Below, piece by piece: positions 9,118 through 18,641 of a stretch of DNA of 64,000 nucleotides (its first letter is position 1; each line of letters opens with the position of its first letter). This stretch comes from Crenobacter oryzisoli (lineage in GTDB: Bacteria; Pseudomonadota; Gammaproteobacteria; Burkholderiales; Chromobacteriaceae): assembly GCF_030385785.1 (NCBI RefSeq), contig NZ_JAUEDK010000021.1, forward strand, positions 1 through 64,000, written 5' to 3'. Made by a program: the position numbers and the translations under genes. Below the pieces are notes generated by a model. It was not told the origin of the DNA, made no database searches, and was given only the letters and a program-made list of their open reading frames with translations.

Positions 9118-10926
9118 TTACTCGTCGTCGCCATCGCTGACCTTCTTGTAGCGTGCCGGCAGCCGGTCGTAGCCCACCTGAGCGACGCGACGAAGCCCGT
9201 TGTACTGCGGCTGATCCTCCGGCAGGTCGTCGAGGAAGCTCTGCGCGTAGGTCGGGAACGACGCCAGCGCCTGGCTGAGCGTCTCCTCGGCGCGGCGCTC
9301 CTCGCCGGCCAGCGCCTCGAGCTTGGCCTTCTTCAACAGCACGTCCGGGTACGGACGCGACGCTGCCAGCAGGTTCACCCAGCGGCGCTTCTGCACCAGA
9401 TTGTCCGGCGTGGCGTCGAGGTAGTTGTCGAGCGTGTTGAGCGCATGGAAGGCATACAGCGGCTCGTGCTCGACGATGGCGGCCAGACGGGCGACGCGCG
9501 GCGCGTCGCGCTTGGCGTTGTCGAACGGCGTGTACAGCCCGACCAGCTCCCAGTAGCGCTGATAGCCTTGTACGGCCAGCACGGTCAGCGCCACTGCCAT
9601 GACGGCGCTGATGAGCGGTACCAGCCAGCCGCGTCGCAGCTCCCCTTCCGGCTGCGGAGCCAGCGCCACCGCTATGACCAGCACCGCCAAGAAGTACAGG
9701 TACCAGAGCGGATATTCAAGCATGCTATGCAGCATCGTCACCGCCAGCATTGCCAGCGGCAGCGCGCCCTCCGGACGAGCCTTGCGGCCGAAGTAAGGCC
9801 AGATCGCCCAGACGAAGCCGCCGAGCGACGCCAGTGTACCGACCACACCCACTTCGGCCATCAGCTGCAGCACCAGATTATGCGCGTTGGTGAACAGGCC
9901 GCTGTTGAACGCCGCATCGGCGAACTCCGGGCGCATCTGCAGCAGCACGCTCTGCGTGCCGAACTGCGACCAGCCGGTGCCGAACCACGGCTGCGCCTGG
10001 AACACGATCCAGGCCTTATGCCACTCGACGAAGCGGCGCGCGCCCATATCGTCGCTGTTGGCGGCGAGGCGTTCGACCCCGCTCGCCACTTCGACGTGAC
10101 TATGGGTGAACAGCGACATCAGATGGTTGGCGAGCGGCACCAGGAACTGGCCGGCGAGGATCGCCACCGCCACGCCGGTGAAGGCGAGACCGAGACGGCG
10201 CGACGCCGTTTCGCGCACGCGCCAGTGCCACAGCCAGCCGATCACCACCATTGCAACCGCGTACAGGAGCACGGTGCGCGAGGCGGCCCAGCCCATCGAC
10301 AGCGCCAGCCACAGCACGATCAGCGTCGCCAGCCAGATCTTCAGGCGGCGCTCGCAGGCGAGATACGCCGTCGCGAGCGCGCCCCACGCCAGGTAGTGCG
10401 CGTACTGGTTGCGCTGGCCGATATGACCGAACACATTGGTGGTCGGATGACTAGAGTCGTAGAACAGCACCCCGCCCATCTTCACGGCGAGCCCCGTCAC
10501 CTGACAGAAACCGATCAGCGACTGCGCCAGCGCCCCGAACAACAGGCCCCAGGCCAGCCAGGCGGTGACCGAGACGCTGCCGCGGCGCTCGCGCAGCGCC
10601 ACGGTGACGTAGCCGAGTAGCGCCAGGGCGACAAAGCACAACGACGTTGCCCAGTTCATGCCGGGAAACAGGATGTCGACGAACCACGGCTGCACCGCCC
10701 AGACGGCGGCCAACCCCAGCATCCAGACGCTGACGCGCGGCAGGCGGGCCGGCAGTGCGCCACCGGGCAGCAGGAACAGCCAGGCCGCGAGGGCGAGCCA
10801 TACCACGACCGCCTCGCCGAACCATTGCGGCAGCGGTACATAGTGGAGGCGCGACAGGAACGGCAGCGCGGCGATCAGACACCAGCTGGTCAACGCCAGC
10901 GGGGTGGCAACTCGTTGAATGGACAT
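9118..10926 (-). CDS. PglL/PilO-like O-oligosaccharyltransferase (Wzy_C family)
   Basis: A 602-residue polytopic inner-membrane protein with roughly a dozen transmembrane segments. The motif GHIGQRNQYAHYLAWG is typical of the PglL_A region of pilin/protein glycosylation ligases. A large periplasmic loop with GTGWSQFG and NAHNLVLQLMAEVG matches the Wzy_C core, and a soluble C-terminal region (about the last 150 residues) follows. Such enzymes move lipid-linked glycans onto pilin or other periplasmic proteins. The pilin gene 350 nt upstream on the same strand supports pilin as target. The chosen ATG (MSIQRVATPL) lacks a strong ribosome site; the frame extends 28 codons further upstream. Confidence 0.85.
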   Translation of the reverse strand: MSIQRVATPLALTSWCLIAALPFLSRLHYVPLPQWFGEAVVVWLALAAWLFLLPGGALPARLPRVSVWMLGLAAVWAVQPWFVDILFPGMNWATSLCFVALALLGYVTVALRERRGSVSVTAWLAWGLLFGALAQSLIGFCQVTGLAVKMGGVLFYDSSHPTTNVFGHIGQRNQYAHYLAWGALATAYLACERRLKIWLATLIVLWLALSMGWAASRTVLLYAVAMVVIGWLWHWRVRETASRRLGLAFTGVAVAILAGQFLVPLANHLMSLFTHSHVEVASGVERLAANSDDMGARRFVEWHKAWIVFQAQPWFGTGWSQFGTQSVLLQMRPEFADAAFNSGLFTNAHNLVLQLMAEVGVVGTLASLGGFVWAIWPYFGRKARPEGALPLAMLAVTMLHSMLEYPLWYLYFLAVLVIAVALAPQPEGELRRGWLVPLISAVMAVALTVLAVQGYQRYWELVGLYTPFDNAKRDAPRVARLAAIVEHEPLYAFHALNTLDNYLDATPDNLVQKRRWVNLLAASRPYPDVLLKKAKLEALAGEERRAEETLSQALASFPTYAQSFLDDLPEDQPQYNGLRRVAQVGYDRLPARYKKVSDGDDE

Positions 10927-11135
10927 GACGAAGAACGGATGCGAAGCAAAGTGCGAAGGATACCGCAAGCCGGCCGCAACACGAACTGCGTCGCCGCCTG
11001 CTAGTGGCATTACAGTCCGAGATGCACTACGCCCGCCGACATCCCATCAGGCCCGTGGCACTCGCCGCCCTATCCCACCCAGTTGAGGCCAGGTGGTACG
11101 GTAGAGCAAAGCGCCGGGAGAGGTGCGCGCGGCGC

Positions 11136-11282
11136 TAAGAACCTGTTCACGATCCGCTGCACTCGGGTGATCCTGCGTTGAAATGACGCTCAACATGCTC
11201 ATGTACTCCATGTACATTCCGCTTTTTCACATCATTTCGCCTTGGCTGACCCTTCGTTCATGAGATCGTGAACAGGTTCTTA
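11136..11282 (+). repeat. 147 bp palindromic element (type A) with 19 bp perfect terminal inverted repeats
   Basis: The ends are TAAGAACCTGTTCACGATC and its exact reverse complement (11136-11154 and 11264-11282). Internal arms around AAATGA/TCATTT pair again and enclose an apical motif, GTACATGGAGTACATG on the minus strand. No transposase frame fits inside. The right end contains the TAA stop of the pilin gene. Both ends carry a TA dinucleotide, as expected for TA-targeting transposons, but this is only suggestive. The rest of the gap, 10927-11135, shows nothing recognisable. Confidence 0.85.
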
Positions 11283-11753
11283 GCCGCGGCAATTGGCAGG
11301 CAGGTAATTGAGCGGGGCGGCGTTCGCTCCCTTGTCGTCGCGGCCAGGCTGGCATTTCCAGCTCACCTGCCCCTTGTCGTCGATCGCCACGGCCAGCGAA
11401 AACTGGTTGGTCTTATCCTGGATGCCGGGACCGACGGCGTCGCTCAGCGTGACCACGATGGTGCCGTGGCTGGCATCGGCACCCTTGGCGTAGTCGATGC
11501 CGTTCACATAGGTAGAGCTCACCCGCGACAAGCCCGCCGCTTCCTTGTTGTCCGGCATCTTGTTGTTGGTGACTGCGTACTCGGCCACCGCCGTGCGCGC
11601 CACGCTCAGCGCCTGCAGCGCCTCGGTCACCTTCGCCCGGGCGATGTGCTCCTGGTACAGGGGGATGGCGATCGACGCCAGGATGCCCACGATCGCAATG
11701 ACGATCATCAGCTCGATCAGGGTGAAACCCTGCTGCAAGGATCTTCTAGCCAC
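11280..11753 (-). CDS. Type IV pilin (PilA/PilE-like major or minor pilin)
   Basis: A 157-residue prepilin. The short leader MARRSLQQG is followed by the prepilin peptidase site G|F, and the mature protein begins [22 protein letters not shown] with Glu5. Two C-terminal cysteines (WKC and ANC) would form the D-region disulfide loop. The start is a GTG with GGAGG 7-8 nt upstream; a longer frame begins at an ATG 63 nt earlier but lacks both leader logic and a ribosome site. The TAA stop lies inside the end of the type A palindromic element. It was probably inserted next to the gene rather than truncating it, because the C-terminus looks complete. The neighbouring PglL-like ligase suggests glycosylation. 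Confidence 0.93.
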   Translation of the reverse strand: MARRSLQQGFTLIELMIVIAIVGILASIAIPLYQEHIARAKVTEALQALSVARTAVAEYAVTNNKMPDNKEAAGLSRVSSTYVNGIDYAKGADASHGTIVVTLSDAVGPGIQDKTNQFSLAVAIDDKGQVSWKCQPGRDDKGANAAPLNYLPANCRG

Positions 11754-11816
11754 AGAGATGGCCTCCAGAGAACGATGGGGAATCGGTGAGCCCGCTACGG
11801 TAAGGCGCCGCCCCAA

Positions 11817-11845
11817 TTTATGTCAAAGTCATTTTTATTTGCCAA
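11817..11845 (-). promoter_or_regulatory. Candidate sigma-70 promoter of the pilin gene
   Basis: On the minus strand TTGGCA (11840-11845), a 17 nt spacer and CATAAA (11817-11822) lie 64 nt before the GTG start. A GGCAC...GGC pair further upstream has the wrong spacing for sigma-54. Confidence 0.5.
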
Positions 11846-11953
11846 AGCCATCATGTGCCGGCAAGAGGCCGGCCCCGGGACGCCGACGATTGCGCGGTGG
11901 CGCCGGTACACGTGTCACAATGGCGCGACTTATCGAAGCGCAAGGATACCCTC

Positions 11954-13300
11954 ATGTCGCACAACCAGGACTGGCTCGCCCGCAGCCGCGCTGCGGTCTG
12001 GCACCCCTGCACCCAGATGAAGCGTCACGAGACGCTGCCGTTGATCCCGATCGCTTCGGCCGACGGGATGTATCTGACCGACTTCGACGGCAATCGTTAC
12101 CTCGACGGGGTCAGCTCATGGTGGGTGAACCTGTTCGGTCACGGCCACCCGGCGATCAAGCAGGCCATCAAGCACCAGCTCGATTCGCTCGAGCATGTCA
12201 TGCTGGCCGGCTTCACCCATAAACCGGTGGTCGAGCTGTCGGAACGGTTGGGCCGGCTGTCCGGCCTCGGCCACGCCTTCTATGGCTCGGACGGCGCCTC
12301 GGCGACCGAGATCGCACTGAAGATGAGCTTCCACTACTGGCAGAACGTCGGCGAGCCTGGAAAGCGCCGCTTCGTCAGCCTGGAAGGCAGCTACCATGGC
12401 GAGACGGTCGGCGCGCTGGCCGTCACCGATGTGCCGCTGTTCTCCGACACCTATGCGCCGCTCTTGAAGACCGGGCTGCGCGTACCGAGCCCGGACGCCC
12501 GCCATGCGGCCGGGGGAGAGAGCGCTGCCGACGTGGCGCGCCGCGCTGCCGCTGCGCTGGAAAACCTGCTCGCCAAGCACCACGGCGAGATTGCCGCGCT
12601 GATCGTCGAGCCGCTGGTGCAGGGCGCTGCCGGCATGGTGATGTACGATCCGCAGTATCTGACACTGGCACGCGAACTGTGCGACCGCTACCAGGTACAC
12701 CTGATCGCCGACGAGATCGCAGTCGGCTTCGGCCGCACCGGCGCGCTGTTCGCCTGTGAGCAGGCAGGCATCAAGCCCGACTTCCTATGCCTGTCCAAGG
12801 GTATCACCGGGGGCTTCCTACCGCTGTCGTGCGTGCTGACCACCGACGATGTCTACGCGGCATTCTACGACGACGACGTGACTCGCGGCTTCCTGCACTC
12901 GCACAGCTACACCGGCAACGCGCTCGCCTGCGCCGCGGCGCTCGCCGTGCTGGACCTATTCGAGCAGGAAGACGTCATCTCGGCCAACCGCGACAAGGCC
13001 GAGCGCTTTACCACCCTCCTGCAACCGGTCGCCGCCCACCCGGCAGTGCGGCACTTCCGCCATGTCGGGATGATTTGGGCATTCGACGTCGACACCGCGC
13101 GTGGCGACTTCGCCCAGGCGTTCTTCGCCGGGATGCTGGCGCGCGGCTGCCTGCTGCGCCCGATCGGCAAGACGGTCTACCTGATGCCGCCGTACATCAT
13201 CGACGACACCCAGATGCAGCTGCTGACCGAGGCGGTATTGGCCGAACTGGACCGCTTAGCCGGCGGAGACGGCGGCTCGGCGAGCCCGGCACTGCCTTGA
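11954..13300 (+). CDS. bioA: Adenosylmethionine-8-amino-7-oxononanoate aminotransferase
   Basis: BioA converts KAPA to DAPA using S-adenosylmethionine as amino donor in biotin synthesis. The 448-residue class III aminotransferase shows the substrate-binding start WHPCTQM, SSWWVNLFGHGHP, the PLP aspartate in IADEIAVGFGRTG and the Schiff-base lysine in CLSKGITGGFLPLS. The ATG at 11954 has AAGGAT upstream; an open frame runs 33 codons further but is not supported. No other bio gene lies nearby, so the pathway is scattered in this genome. Confidence 0.95.
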   Translation: MSHNQDWLARSRAAVWHPCTQMKRHETLPLIPIASADGMYLTDFDGNRYLDGVSSWWVNLFGHGHPAIKQAIKHQLDSLEHVMLAGFTHKPVVELSERLGRLSGLGHAFYGSDGASATEIALKMSFHYWQNVGEPGKRRFVSLEGSYHGETVGALAVTDVPLFSDTYAPLLKTGLRVPSPDARHAAGGESAADVARRAAAALENLLAKHHGEIAALIVEPLVQGAAGMVMYDPQYLTLARELCDRYQVHLIADEIAVGFGRTGALFACEQAGIKPDFLCLSKGITGGFLPLSCVLTTDDVYAAFYDDDVTRGFLHSHSYTGNALACAAALAVLDLFEQEDVISANRDKAERFTTLLQPVAAHPAVRHFRHVGMIWAFDVDTARGDFAQAFFAGMLARGCLLRPIGKTVYLMPPYIIDDTQMQLLTEAVLAELDRLAGGDGGSASPALP

Positions 13301-13369
13301 CTGGCAGGGTGCCATACCGCTGACTAGGATTAAAGCCATAGTCATGCCTACTTAACGACAGGACCGGCG

Positions 13370-14809
13370 TTGCCCTCCCATTTGCTAACCCTTCCGCCAC
13401 TGGACCAGACACCGCAGAAGGACGTGACCCGTCCGGAACGGGTCGAGCAGTGGTTGGGCGAGCTGCCCGCCACCCCGGCCTTGACCGGGGCGCTCGCGCT
13501 ATTGGACGCCATCGCCGCCCTCAACCGCAGCCGGCTGCCCGCCGCCAACCGCCGGGCACTGCTTGGTCTGTTTCAGGGCGCCGTCGAGGCTCGCCGCCCT
13601 GCCCTGCTCACCGCCACCCCGTCACGCCAGGCAATTACACTGCAGCTAGCGCTCTATGAGGCACTGTTCACCGGGCACCGGCGCATCCTCACCCAGCAAC
13701 TCTCCGCCGGCCACCAGCAAGCCGCCCTCGATGCCGCTGGCGCCGGACTGCTGGTCGCGCACCGGCTCTTCGAGCTGGCGGTCCGCCATCACAGCGCGCC
13801 ACCGCCGGGATTCTGGCAGCGCTGCCATGAGTTGTTCTCGCTGCTGCGACTGCAGGGGTGGGAATTCCTGCCGGGTCAGGAACCGGCCCTCGGCACACTG
13901 TACCGCAGGCTGCTGCTGCTCGGCCTCCTGCCGGCAGGTCGCTTGACCGTGGCCCAGTTCGACTGGCTGGTGCCGCAGCTGCTTGAGCACGCCGTCGAAC
14001 TGGAACTGCGCGATGCCGGCCATGGCAACAGTGCGTACTACCTGATGCTGGATGCTGACGCTCCCCCGCAGTTCCACCACGGCGCACCGACCGGGCCTTG
14101 GCTGCGGCTCGGCTTCGGTCTGTTGATCGCCCGTCTGCGCGACCGGCTGCAGGCTCACCGTACAAGCCAGATCGACGGCCTCGACACTCACGAGTTGCTG
14201 CGGCTGGTGCTGACCGAATGGACGGTACCCGCCCACCATGCCCCGCAGCGCGAACTGCAACAACAAGCATTGCTGGTCCACAGCGGCCTGGCATCGATCT
14301 GGTTCGTGCTGGCTGGCCAACGTTGGCCGAGCGCCCCGGCCGATCCGCCGTCGCCGCAGCCTGCGGTCGTCATGATCGAGCAGAACCACAGCCAGACCGG
14401 CTTCACGCTGCACGGCGAGCCGCACGGCCTGGCGCTGCGCGAGGGCGAACTAGTACTGTGTCGCTCGCTGTATGAGGTGGCCACGTGGCAGCTCGGGCTG
14501 GTGCGGTGGGCCACCGTCCACCAGGACGGCAGCGTTCTCAATTGCGGGGTGGAACGACTCAGCGCCGACGCCTCGCCGGTGCTGTTGCACTGCGGGCCGG
14601 CCAACGCATTCATGCTGGCACTGGAACTGCCGCCATTACCCCTTCACAACCGCCAGCCACAGCTACTGCTACCAGGGCGGCCATTTGTACGGCTGCTCGA
14701 ATGCCGGTTGCACGACCGCAATGGCGAGAGGCGGCTTAAGTTGTCGCGACTGGCGCAGCAGACCCCCCTCTATCAGCTCGTCGAATTTCTGTCAGACAAT
14801 ATGCGGTGA
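13370..14809 (+). CDS. Conserved protein of unknown function, 479 residues
   Basis: I do not recognise this protein with confidence. It is soluble and leucine/alanine-rich. The N-terminal ~330 residues look all-helical, and the C-terminal ~130 residues look beta-rich ([15 protein letters not shown]..., [21 protein letters not shown]). Some PilZ-type c-di-GMP adaptor proteins of betaproteobacteria have that layout, but no RxxxR / D-S-xxG motif is clear, so this is only a suggestion. The start is a TTG with AGGA 7 nt upstream; no early ATG exists. It lies between bioA and proB on the same strand. Confidence 0.75.
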   Translation: MPSHLLTLPPLDQTPQKDVTRPERVEQWLGELPATPALTGALALLDAIAALNRSRLPAANRRALLGLFQGAVEARRPALLTATPSRQAITLQLALYEALFTGHRRILTQQLSAGHQQAALDAAGAGLLVAHRLFELAVRHHSAPPPGFWQRCHELFSLLRLQGWEFLPGQEPALGTLYRRLLLLGLLPAGRLTVAQFDWLVPQLLEHAVELELRDAGHGNSAYYLMLDADAPPQFHHGAPTGPWLRLGFGLLIARLRDRLQAHRTSQIDGLDTHELLRLVLTEWTVPAHHAPQRELQQQALLVHSGLASIWFVLAGQRWPSAPADPPSPQPAVVMIEQNHSQTGFTLHGEPHGLALREGELVLCRSLYEVATWQLGLVRWATVHQDGSVLNCGVERLSADASPVLLHCGPANAFMLALELPPLPLHNRQPQLLLPGRPFVRLLECRLHDRNGERRLKLSRLAQQTPLYQLVEFLSDNMR

Positions 14810-14879
14810 GGCTGCCCTTTTGCCGGAACGGCGAGCACCGTATACTTTGCGTCAACCTATTTTCCTCGGTTCCACCCCC

Positions 14880-15998
14880 ATGCACTCCGTGATCCACACC
14901 GCTTCCCGTCTGGTCGTCAAAGTCGGCTCCAGTCTCGTCACCAACGATGGCAAGGGGCTGGACCGCGTCGCGCTGGCGCGATGGGCAGCCGAAATCGCCG
15001 AGCTGAAGCGACGCGGCAAAGAAGTGGTGCTGGTCTCGAGCGGCGCGATCGCCGAGGGTTGCCAGCGGCTGGGCTGGAGCCGCCGGCCCAAGGCAGTGCA
15101 CGAGTTGCAAGCCGCCGCTGCGGTGGGCCAGATGGGCCTGGCTCAGGCTTATGAGACCGAGTTCCGCGAGCACGGGCTCAAGACTGCGCAAGTGCTACTG
15201 ACGCACGAAGACCTGGCTGACCGCACCCGCTACCTGAATGCCCGTTCGACGCTGACCGCGCTGCTGGCGCTGAATGTCGTGCCGATCATCAACGAGAACG
15301 ACACCGTGGTCACCGACGAGATCCGCTTCGGCGACAACGACACGCTCGGCGCCTTGGTCACCAACCTGATCGAGGCCGATGCGCTGGTGATTCTGACCGA
15401 TCAGCGCGGTCTCTACACCGCCGACCCGCGCAAGAACCCGAACGCCCAGTTCGTGCACGAGGCCGAGGCCGGCGACCCGGCGCTCGAGGAGATGGCCGGC
15501 GGCGCAGGCTCCAGCGTCGGCACTGGTGGCATGTACACCAAGATCGTCGCCGCCAAGCGCGCGGCACGCAGCGGCGCCGCCACGGTGATCGCCAGCGGCC
15601 GCGAGCAGAACGTGCTGTCGCGCCTCGCCGATGGCGAGGGCATCGGTACCCAGCTGGTCGCGCCGACCACGCGGATGGCAGCGCGCAAGCAATGGCTAGC
15701 CGACCACCTGAAGCTAACTGGCCGGTTGGTGCTCGACGCCGGCGCCGCCGTGGCGGTGCGCGAGAAGCACACCAGCCTGCTGCCGATCGGCGTGATCGGC
15801 GTCGAAGGCGACTTCCTGCGCGGCGAAGCGGTCGCCTGTGTCGACGAGACCGGCCACGAGGTGGCGCGCGGCCTGGTCAACTACAGCTCGGACGAGGCAC
15901 GGCTGATCATGAAGAAGCCGACCCGCGCGCTGGAGGAGACGCTCGGCTACCTGGTCGAGCCGGAACTGATCCATCGCGACAATATGGTGACGCTGTAA
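14880..15998 (+). CDS. proB: Glutamate 5-kinase
   Basis: ProB phosphorylates glutamate in the first step of proline synthesis. The 372-residue protein has the amino-acid kinase domain ([64 protein letters not shown]). A C-terminal PUA domain follows (about residues 280-372). The start [18 protein letters not shown] fits the family. A strong terminator follows. The common obgE neighbour is not present upstream. Confidence 0.97.
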   Translation: MHSVIHTASRLVVKVGSSLVTNDGKGLDRVALARWAAEIAELKRRGKEVVLVSSGAIAEGCQRLGWSRRPKAVHELQAAAAVGQMGLAQAYETEFREHGLKTAQVLLTHEDLADRTRYLNARSTLTALLALNVVPIINENDTVVTDEIRFGDNDTLGALVTNLIEADALVILTDQRGLYTADPRKNPNAQFVHEAEAGDPALEEMAGGAGSSVGTGGMYTKIVAAKRAARSGAATVIASGREQNVLSRLADGEGIGTQLVAPTTRMAARKQWLADHLKLTGRLVLDAGAAVAVREKHTSLLPIGVIGVEGDFLRGEAVACVDETGHEVARGLVNYSSDEARLIMKKPTRALEETLGYLVEPELIHRDNMVTL

Positions 15999-16020
15999 AC
16001 TCCGACCGACGACAAGGCAA

Positions 16021-16052
16021 AAAAGGGCCGCCCAATCGGGCGGCCCTTTTGT
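16021..16052 (+). terminator. Rho-independent terminator between convergent proB and the 133-residue membrane gene
   Basis: Stem AAAAGGGCCGCCC / GGGCGGCCCTTTT with loop AATC, A/T-flanked on both sides and therefore likely bidirectional. Confidence 0.93.
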
Positions 16053-16070
16053 CATACGGCCAAGCGTGCC

Positions 16071-16472
16071 TTAATTGGCGTCGTCCTTCTGTTCGTGCTT
16101 CAACTCGATCGCACGCACGATCACATAGGCGATCATCGCGGCGAGGAAGAACAGCAGCAGCACCCAGGCGATACTCTGCAGCGTGTCGATGAAGGTGCGG
16201 TAGATCTCCAAGGTCCAGCGCATGCCGTTGAGCTCCAGCGCCGCCGACTCGCGGGTGGCGGTGACGTACTTCTCCAGCTCCCACAACCGCACCCCGCCCT
16301 GCACCCCGACCACCACGATGGCGAAGCTCAGGTACTTGCGCCAGGCGTCGGCCAGGTCGCCGCCGATGATGCGTGCAAGGATCTTGTTGACCGCGGAGTC
16401 GAAGAAGCGCGCGACGGCGATCGAGGTGAGCAGCGCCACGACCAGCGTGGCGCCCAGCAAGGCATAGAACAT
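16071..16472 (-). CDS. Small inner-membrane protein, function unknown
   Basis: 133 residues with one N-terminal membrane segment (about residues 4-22), probably a second amphipathic one near 45-60, and a strong C-terminal segment (about 100-120). It ends in a charged tail (ELKHEQKDDAN). The middle part (RLWELEKYVTATRESAALELNGMRWTLEIYRTF) is helical. Convergent with proB and downstream of ruvB. No family was recognised. Confidence 0.75.
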   Translation of the reverse strand: MFYALLGATLVVALLTSIAVARFFDSAVNKILARIIGGDLADAWRKYLSFAIVVVGVQGGVRLWELEKYVTATRESAALELNGMRWTLEIYRTFIDTLQSIAWVLLLFFLAAMIAYVIVRAIELKHEQKDDAN

Positions 16473-16555
16473 GACATCCCTTCGATGGACGATGATGAGC
16501 GGTTAGCAGCGATTGTACGCCAAGCGCATCGGCATCGTCAGACATACCGCCGCAC

Positions 16556-17590
16556 TCACTCCTTCACCGGCAGGCCGAAGTGCTGGTAGGCCAGTGCGGT
16601 GGCCATGCGGCCGCGCGGGGTGCGCTGCAGCAGGCCCTGCTGGATCAGATAGGGCTCGATCACGTCCTCGATGGTGTCGGTCGACTCGCCGATCGCCGCG
16701 CCGACGTTGTCGAGGCCGACCGGGCCGCCACCGAACTTGTCGAGGATGGCCGACAGCAGTTTGCGGTCCATCACGTCGAGGCCGGCATGGTCGACGTCGA
16801 GCATCGCCAGCGCCGCGTCGGCCACCTCGCGCGTTACCACGCCGTCCGACTTCACCTCGGCGTAGTCGCGCACCCGGCGCAGCAGTCGGTTGGCAATGCG
16901 CGGCGTGCCGCGCGAGCGCTTGGCGACCTCGAGCGCACCGTCTTCGGCCAAGGTCACGTTGAGCAGGCCGGCCGAGCGGCTGACGATACGGGTCAACTCC
17001 TCGGCGGTGTAGAACTCCAGCCGCGCGACGATGCCGAAGCGATCGCGCAGCGGGTTGGTCAGCATGCCGGCGCGAGTGGTGGCGCCGACCAGGGTGAACG
17101 GCGGCAGGTCGATCTTCACCGAGCGCGCTGCCGGCCCCTCGCCGATCATGATGTCGATCTGGTAGTCCTCCAGCGCTGGATAGAGGATTTCCTCCACCAC
17201 CGGGCTGAGACGGTGGATCTCGTCGATGAACAGCACGTCGTGCGGCTCGAGATTGGTCAGCAGCGCCGCCAGGTCACCGGCGCGCTCCAGCACTGGGCCG
17301 GAAGTCTGGCGCAGGTTGACGCCCATCTCGCGCGCGACGATGTGAGCCAGCGTGGTCTTGCCCAAGCCCGGCGGGCCGAACAGCAGCACGTGGTCGAGTG
17401 CCTCGCCGCGCTTCTTCGCCGCCTCGATGAAGATCTCCAGTTGCTCGCGCGCCTTCTTCTGGCCGACGTAATCGTCTAGCGCCTTGGGGCGCAACGCGCG
17501 CTCCAGTGCCTCTTCTTGCGCTGACAGGCTTTGCTGGGTGACGATGCGCCGCTCCGGGGCACCGCCGATGAGGTTGTCGGTTTCGATCAT
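16556..17590 (-). CDS. ruvB: Holliday junction branch-migration helicase RuvB
   Basis: RuvB is the hexameric AAA+ motor that drives branch migration with RuvA. The 344-residue protein has Walker [10 protein letters not shown], Walker [12 protein letters not shown], sensor GATTRAG, arginine finger region DRFG and the C-terminal winged helix ([35 protein letters not shown]). It is separated from ruvA-ruvC by ribB and the NYN gene rather than forming ruvAB. Confidence 0.98.
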   Translation of the reverse strand: MIETDNLIGGAPERRIVTQQSLSAQEEALERALRPKALDDYVGQKKAREQLEIFIEAAKKRGEALDHVLLFGPPGLGKTTLAHIVAREMGVNLRQTSGPVLERAGDLAALLTNLEPHDVLFIDEIHRLSPVVEEILYPALEDYQIDIMIGEGPAARSVKIDLPPFTLVGATTRAGMLTNPLRDRFGIVARLEFYTAEELTRIVSRSAGLLNVTLAEDGALEVAKRSRGTPRIANRLLRRVRDYAEVKSDGVVTREVADAALAMLDVDHAGLDVMDRKLLSAILDKFGGGPVGLDNVGAAIGESTDTIEDVIEPYLIQQGLLQRTPRGRMATALAYQHFGLPVKE

Positions 17591-17668
17591 CGTGTCAGGC
17601 CTGAATGAATATGGGCCGATCTTACCATTGCGCTATACTCGTTGCCGGCCGATTCGGCCACCAGTACG

Positions 17669-17803
17669 TCTTCAGGGCGGGGTGAAATTCCCCACCGGCG
17701 GTATGCTCGACAGAGCGAGCCCGCGAGCGCCTATCGAGCGATAGGGTCAGCAGATCCGGTGAAAGTCCGGGGCCGACGGTCACAGTCCGGATGAAAGAAG
17801 ATG
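17669..17803 (+). promoter_or_regulatory. FMN riboswitch (RFN element)
   Basis: The conserved RFN blocks appear in order: TCTTCAGGGCGGGGTGAAAT, CCCACCGGCGGTA, AGCCCGCGAGC, GGTCAGCAGATCCGGT, CCGGGGCCGACGGTCACAGT and GATGAAAGAAGA. The first and last blocks form the closing stem. It sits ~130 nt before the ribB start and is expected to switch off ribB when FMN is plentiful. The sequence between aptamer and ATG (17804-17934) can form GC-rich hairpins, but no clear T-tract terminator is seen, so translational control is more likely. It also accounts for much of the 344 nt gap between ruvB and ribB. Confidence 0.97.
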
Positions 17804-17934
17804 GCAGCCGCTGCCTCCCGTGCGGGAGGGTGGCGCGTGCGCGCTCGGCCGAAAGGCTTGGCGCTGTGCGTCCGTCCCCGCCGTTCTTGCACGCCCTGGA
17901 ACGTGTTTCTCACTGTTTGACGAGGACCGTTTCC

Positions 17935-18585
17935 ATGCATACCGATAGCCTTTCCGACAAAATTCACGCCGCGCTTGACGCCTTGCGTGCCGGCCGCCCG
18001 GTCATCCTGCTCGATGACGACGACCGCGAAAACGAGGGCGACCTGATCGTCGCCGCCGAACGGCTTACCCCTGCCATGATGGCGCAGTTGATCCGCGACG
18101 GCAGCGGCATCGTCTGCCTGTGCCTGACGCCGGAGCACGCCGATAGGCTGCAACTAGCGCCGATGGTGGCCGACAACCAGAGCCGCTTTGCCACCGCCTT
18201 CACCGTGTCGATCGAGGCGCGCCGCGGCGTCACCACCGGCGTGTCGGCCGCCGACCGGGTCACCACCATCCGCGCTGCGCTGGCGCCTGATGCCCAGCCC
18301 GACGATCTGGCCCGTCCCGGTCACGTGTTCCCGCTACGCGCCCGCCCTGGTGGCGTGCTGGAACGGCGCGGCCACACCGAGGGCAGCGTCGATCTGGCGC
18401 GCCTAGCGGGCCTCTCCCCGGCCGGGGTGCTGTGCGAGCTGATGAATCCGGACGGCACGATGATGGTCGGCGACCAGATCGACGCCTACGCCGCCCGACA
18501 CCAGTTGCCGGTGCTGACCATCGATGAGCTGGTCGCGTGGCGCGAGCGGCAGGCCGAATGGTTGGCCGAAGCGCTGCCAGCCTAA
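17935..18585 (+). CDS. ribB: 3,4-dihydroxy-2-butanone-4-phosphate synthase
   Basis: RibB makes the four-carbon precursor of riboflavin from ribulose 5-phosphate. At 216 residues it is the stand-alone form without a GTP cyclohydrolase domain. The acidic metal loop [10 protein letters not shown], the CLCL region, [32 protein letters not shown] and ELMNPDGTM are all present. The start [10 protein letters not shown] has ACGAGGA upstream. It is preceded by an FMN riboswitch. Confidence 0.97.
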   Translation: MHTDSLSDKIHAALDALRAGRPVILLDDDDRENEGDLIVAAERLTPAMMAQLIRDGSGIVCLCLTPEHADRLQLAPMVADNQSRFATAFTVSIEARRGVTTGVSAADRVTTIRAALAPDAQPDDLARPGHVFPLRARPGGVLERRGHTEGSVDLARLAGLSPAGVLCELMNPDGTMMVGDQIDAYAARHQLPVLTIDELVAWRERQAEWLAEALPA

Positions 18586-18595
18586 GCCGGCAAAA

Positions 18596-18625
18596 CAGAA
18601 CAGGGAGCCGTGGCTCCCTGTTTTT
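18596..18625 (+). terminator. Rho-independent terminator of ribB
   Basis: Stem AACAGGGAGCC / GGCTCCCTGTT followed by a T-run. The opposite strand has an A-run as well, so it may also end the convergent NYN gene. Confidence 0.92.
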
Positions 18626-18641
18626 CATGACGAGAACGGGC

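Noticed and set aside
11840-11870. Possible sigma-54 promoter of the pilin gene (GGCAC...GGC)
   Set aside because: The distance between the GG and GC dinucleotides is one base short of the strict spacing required by sigma-54.
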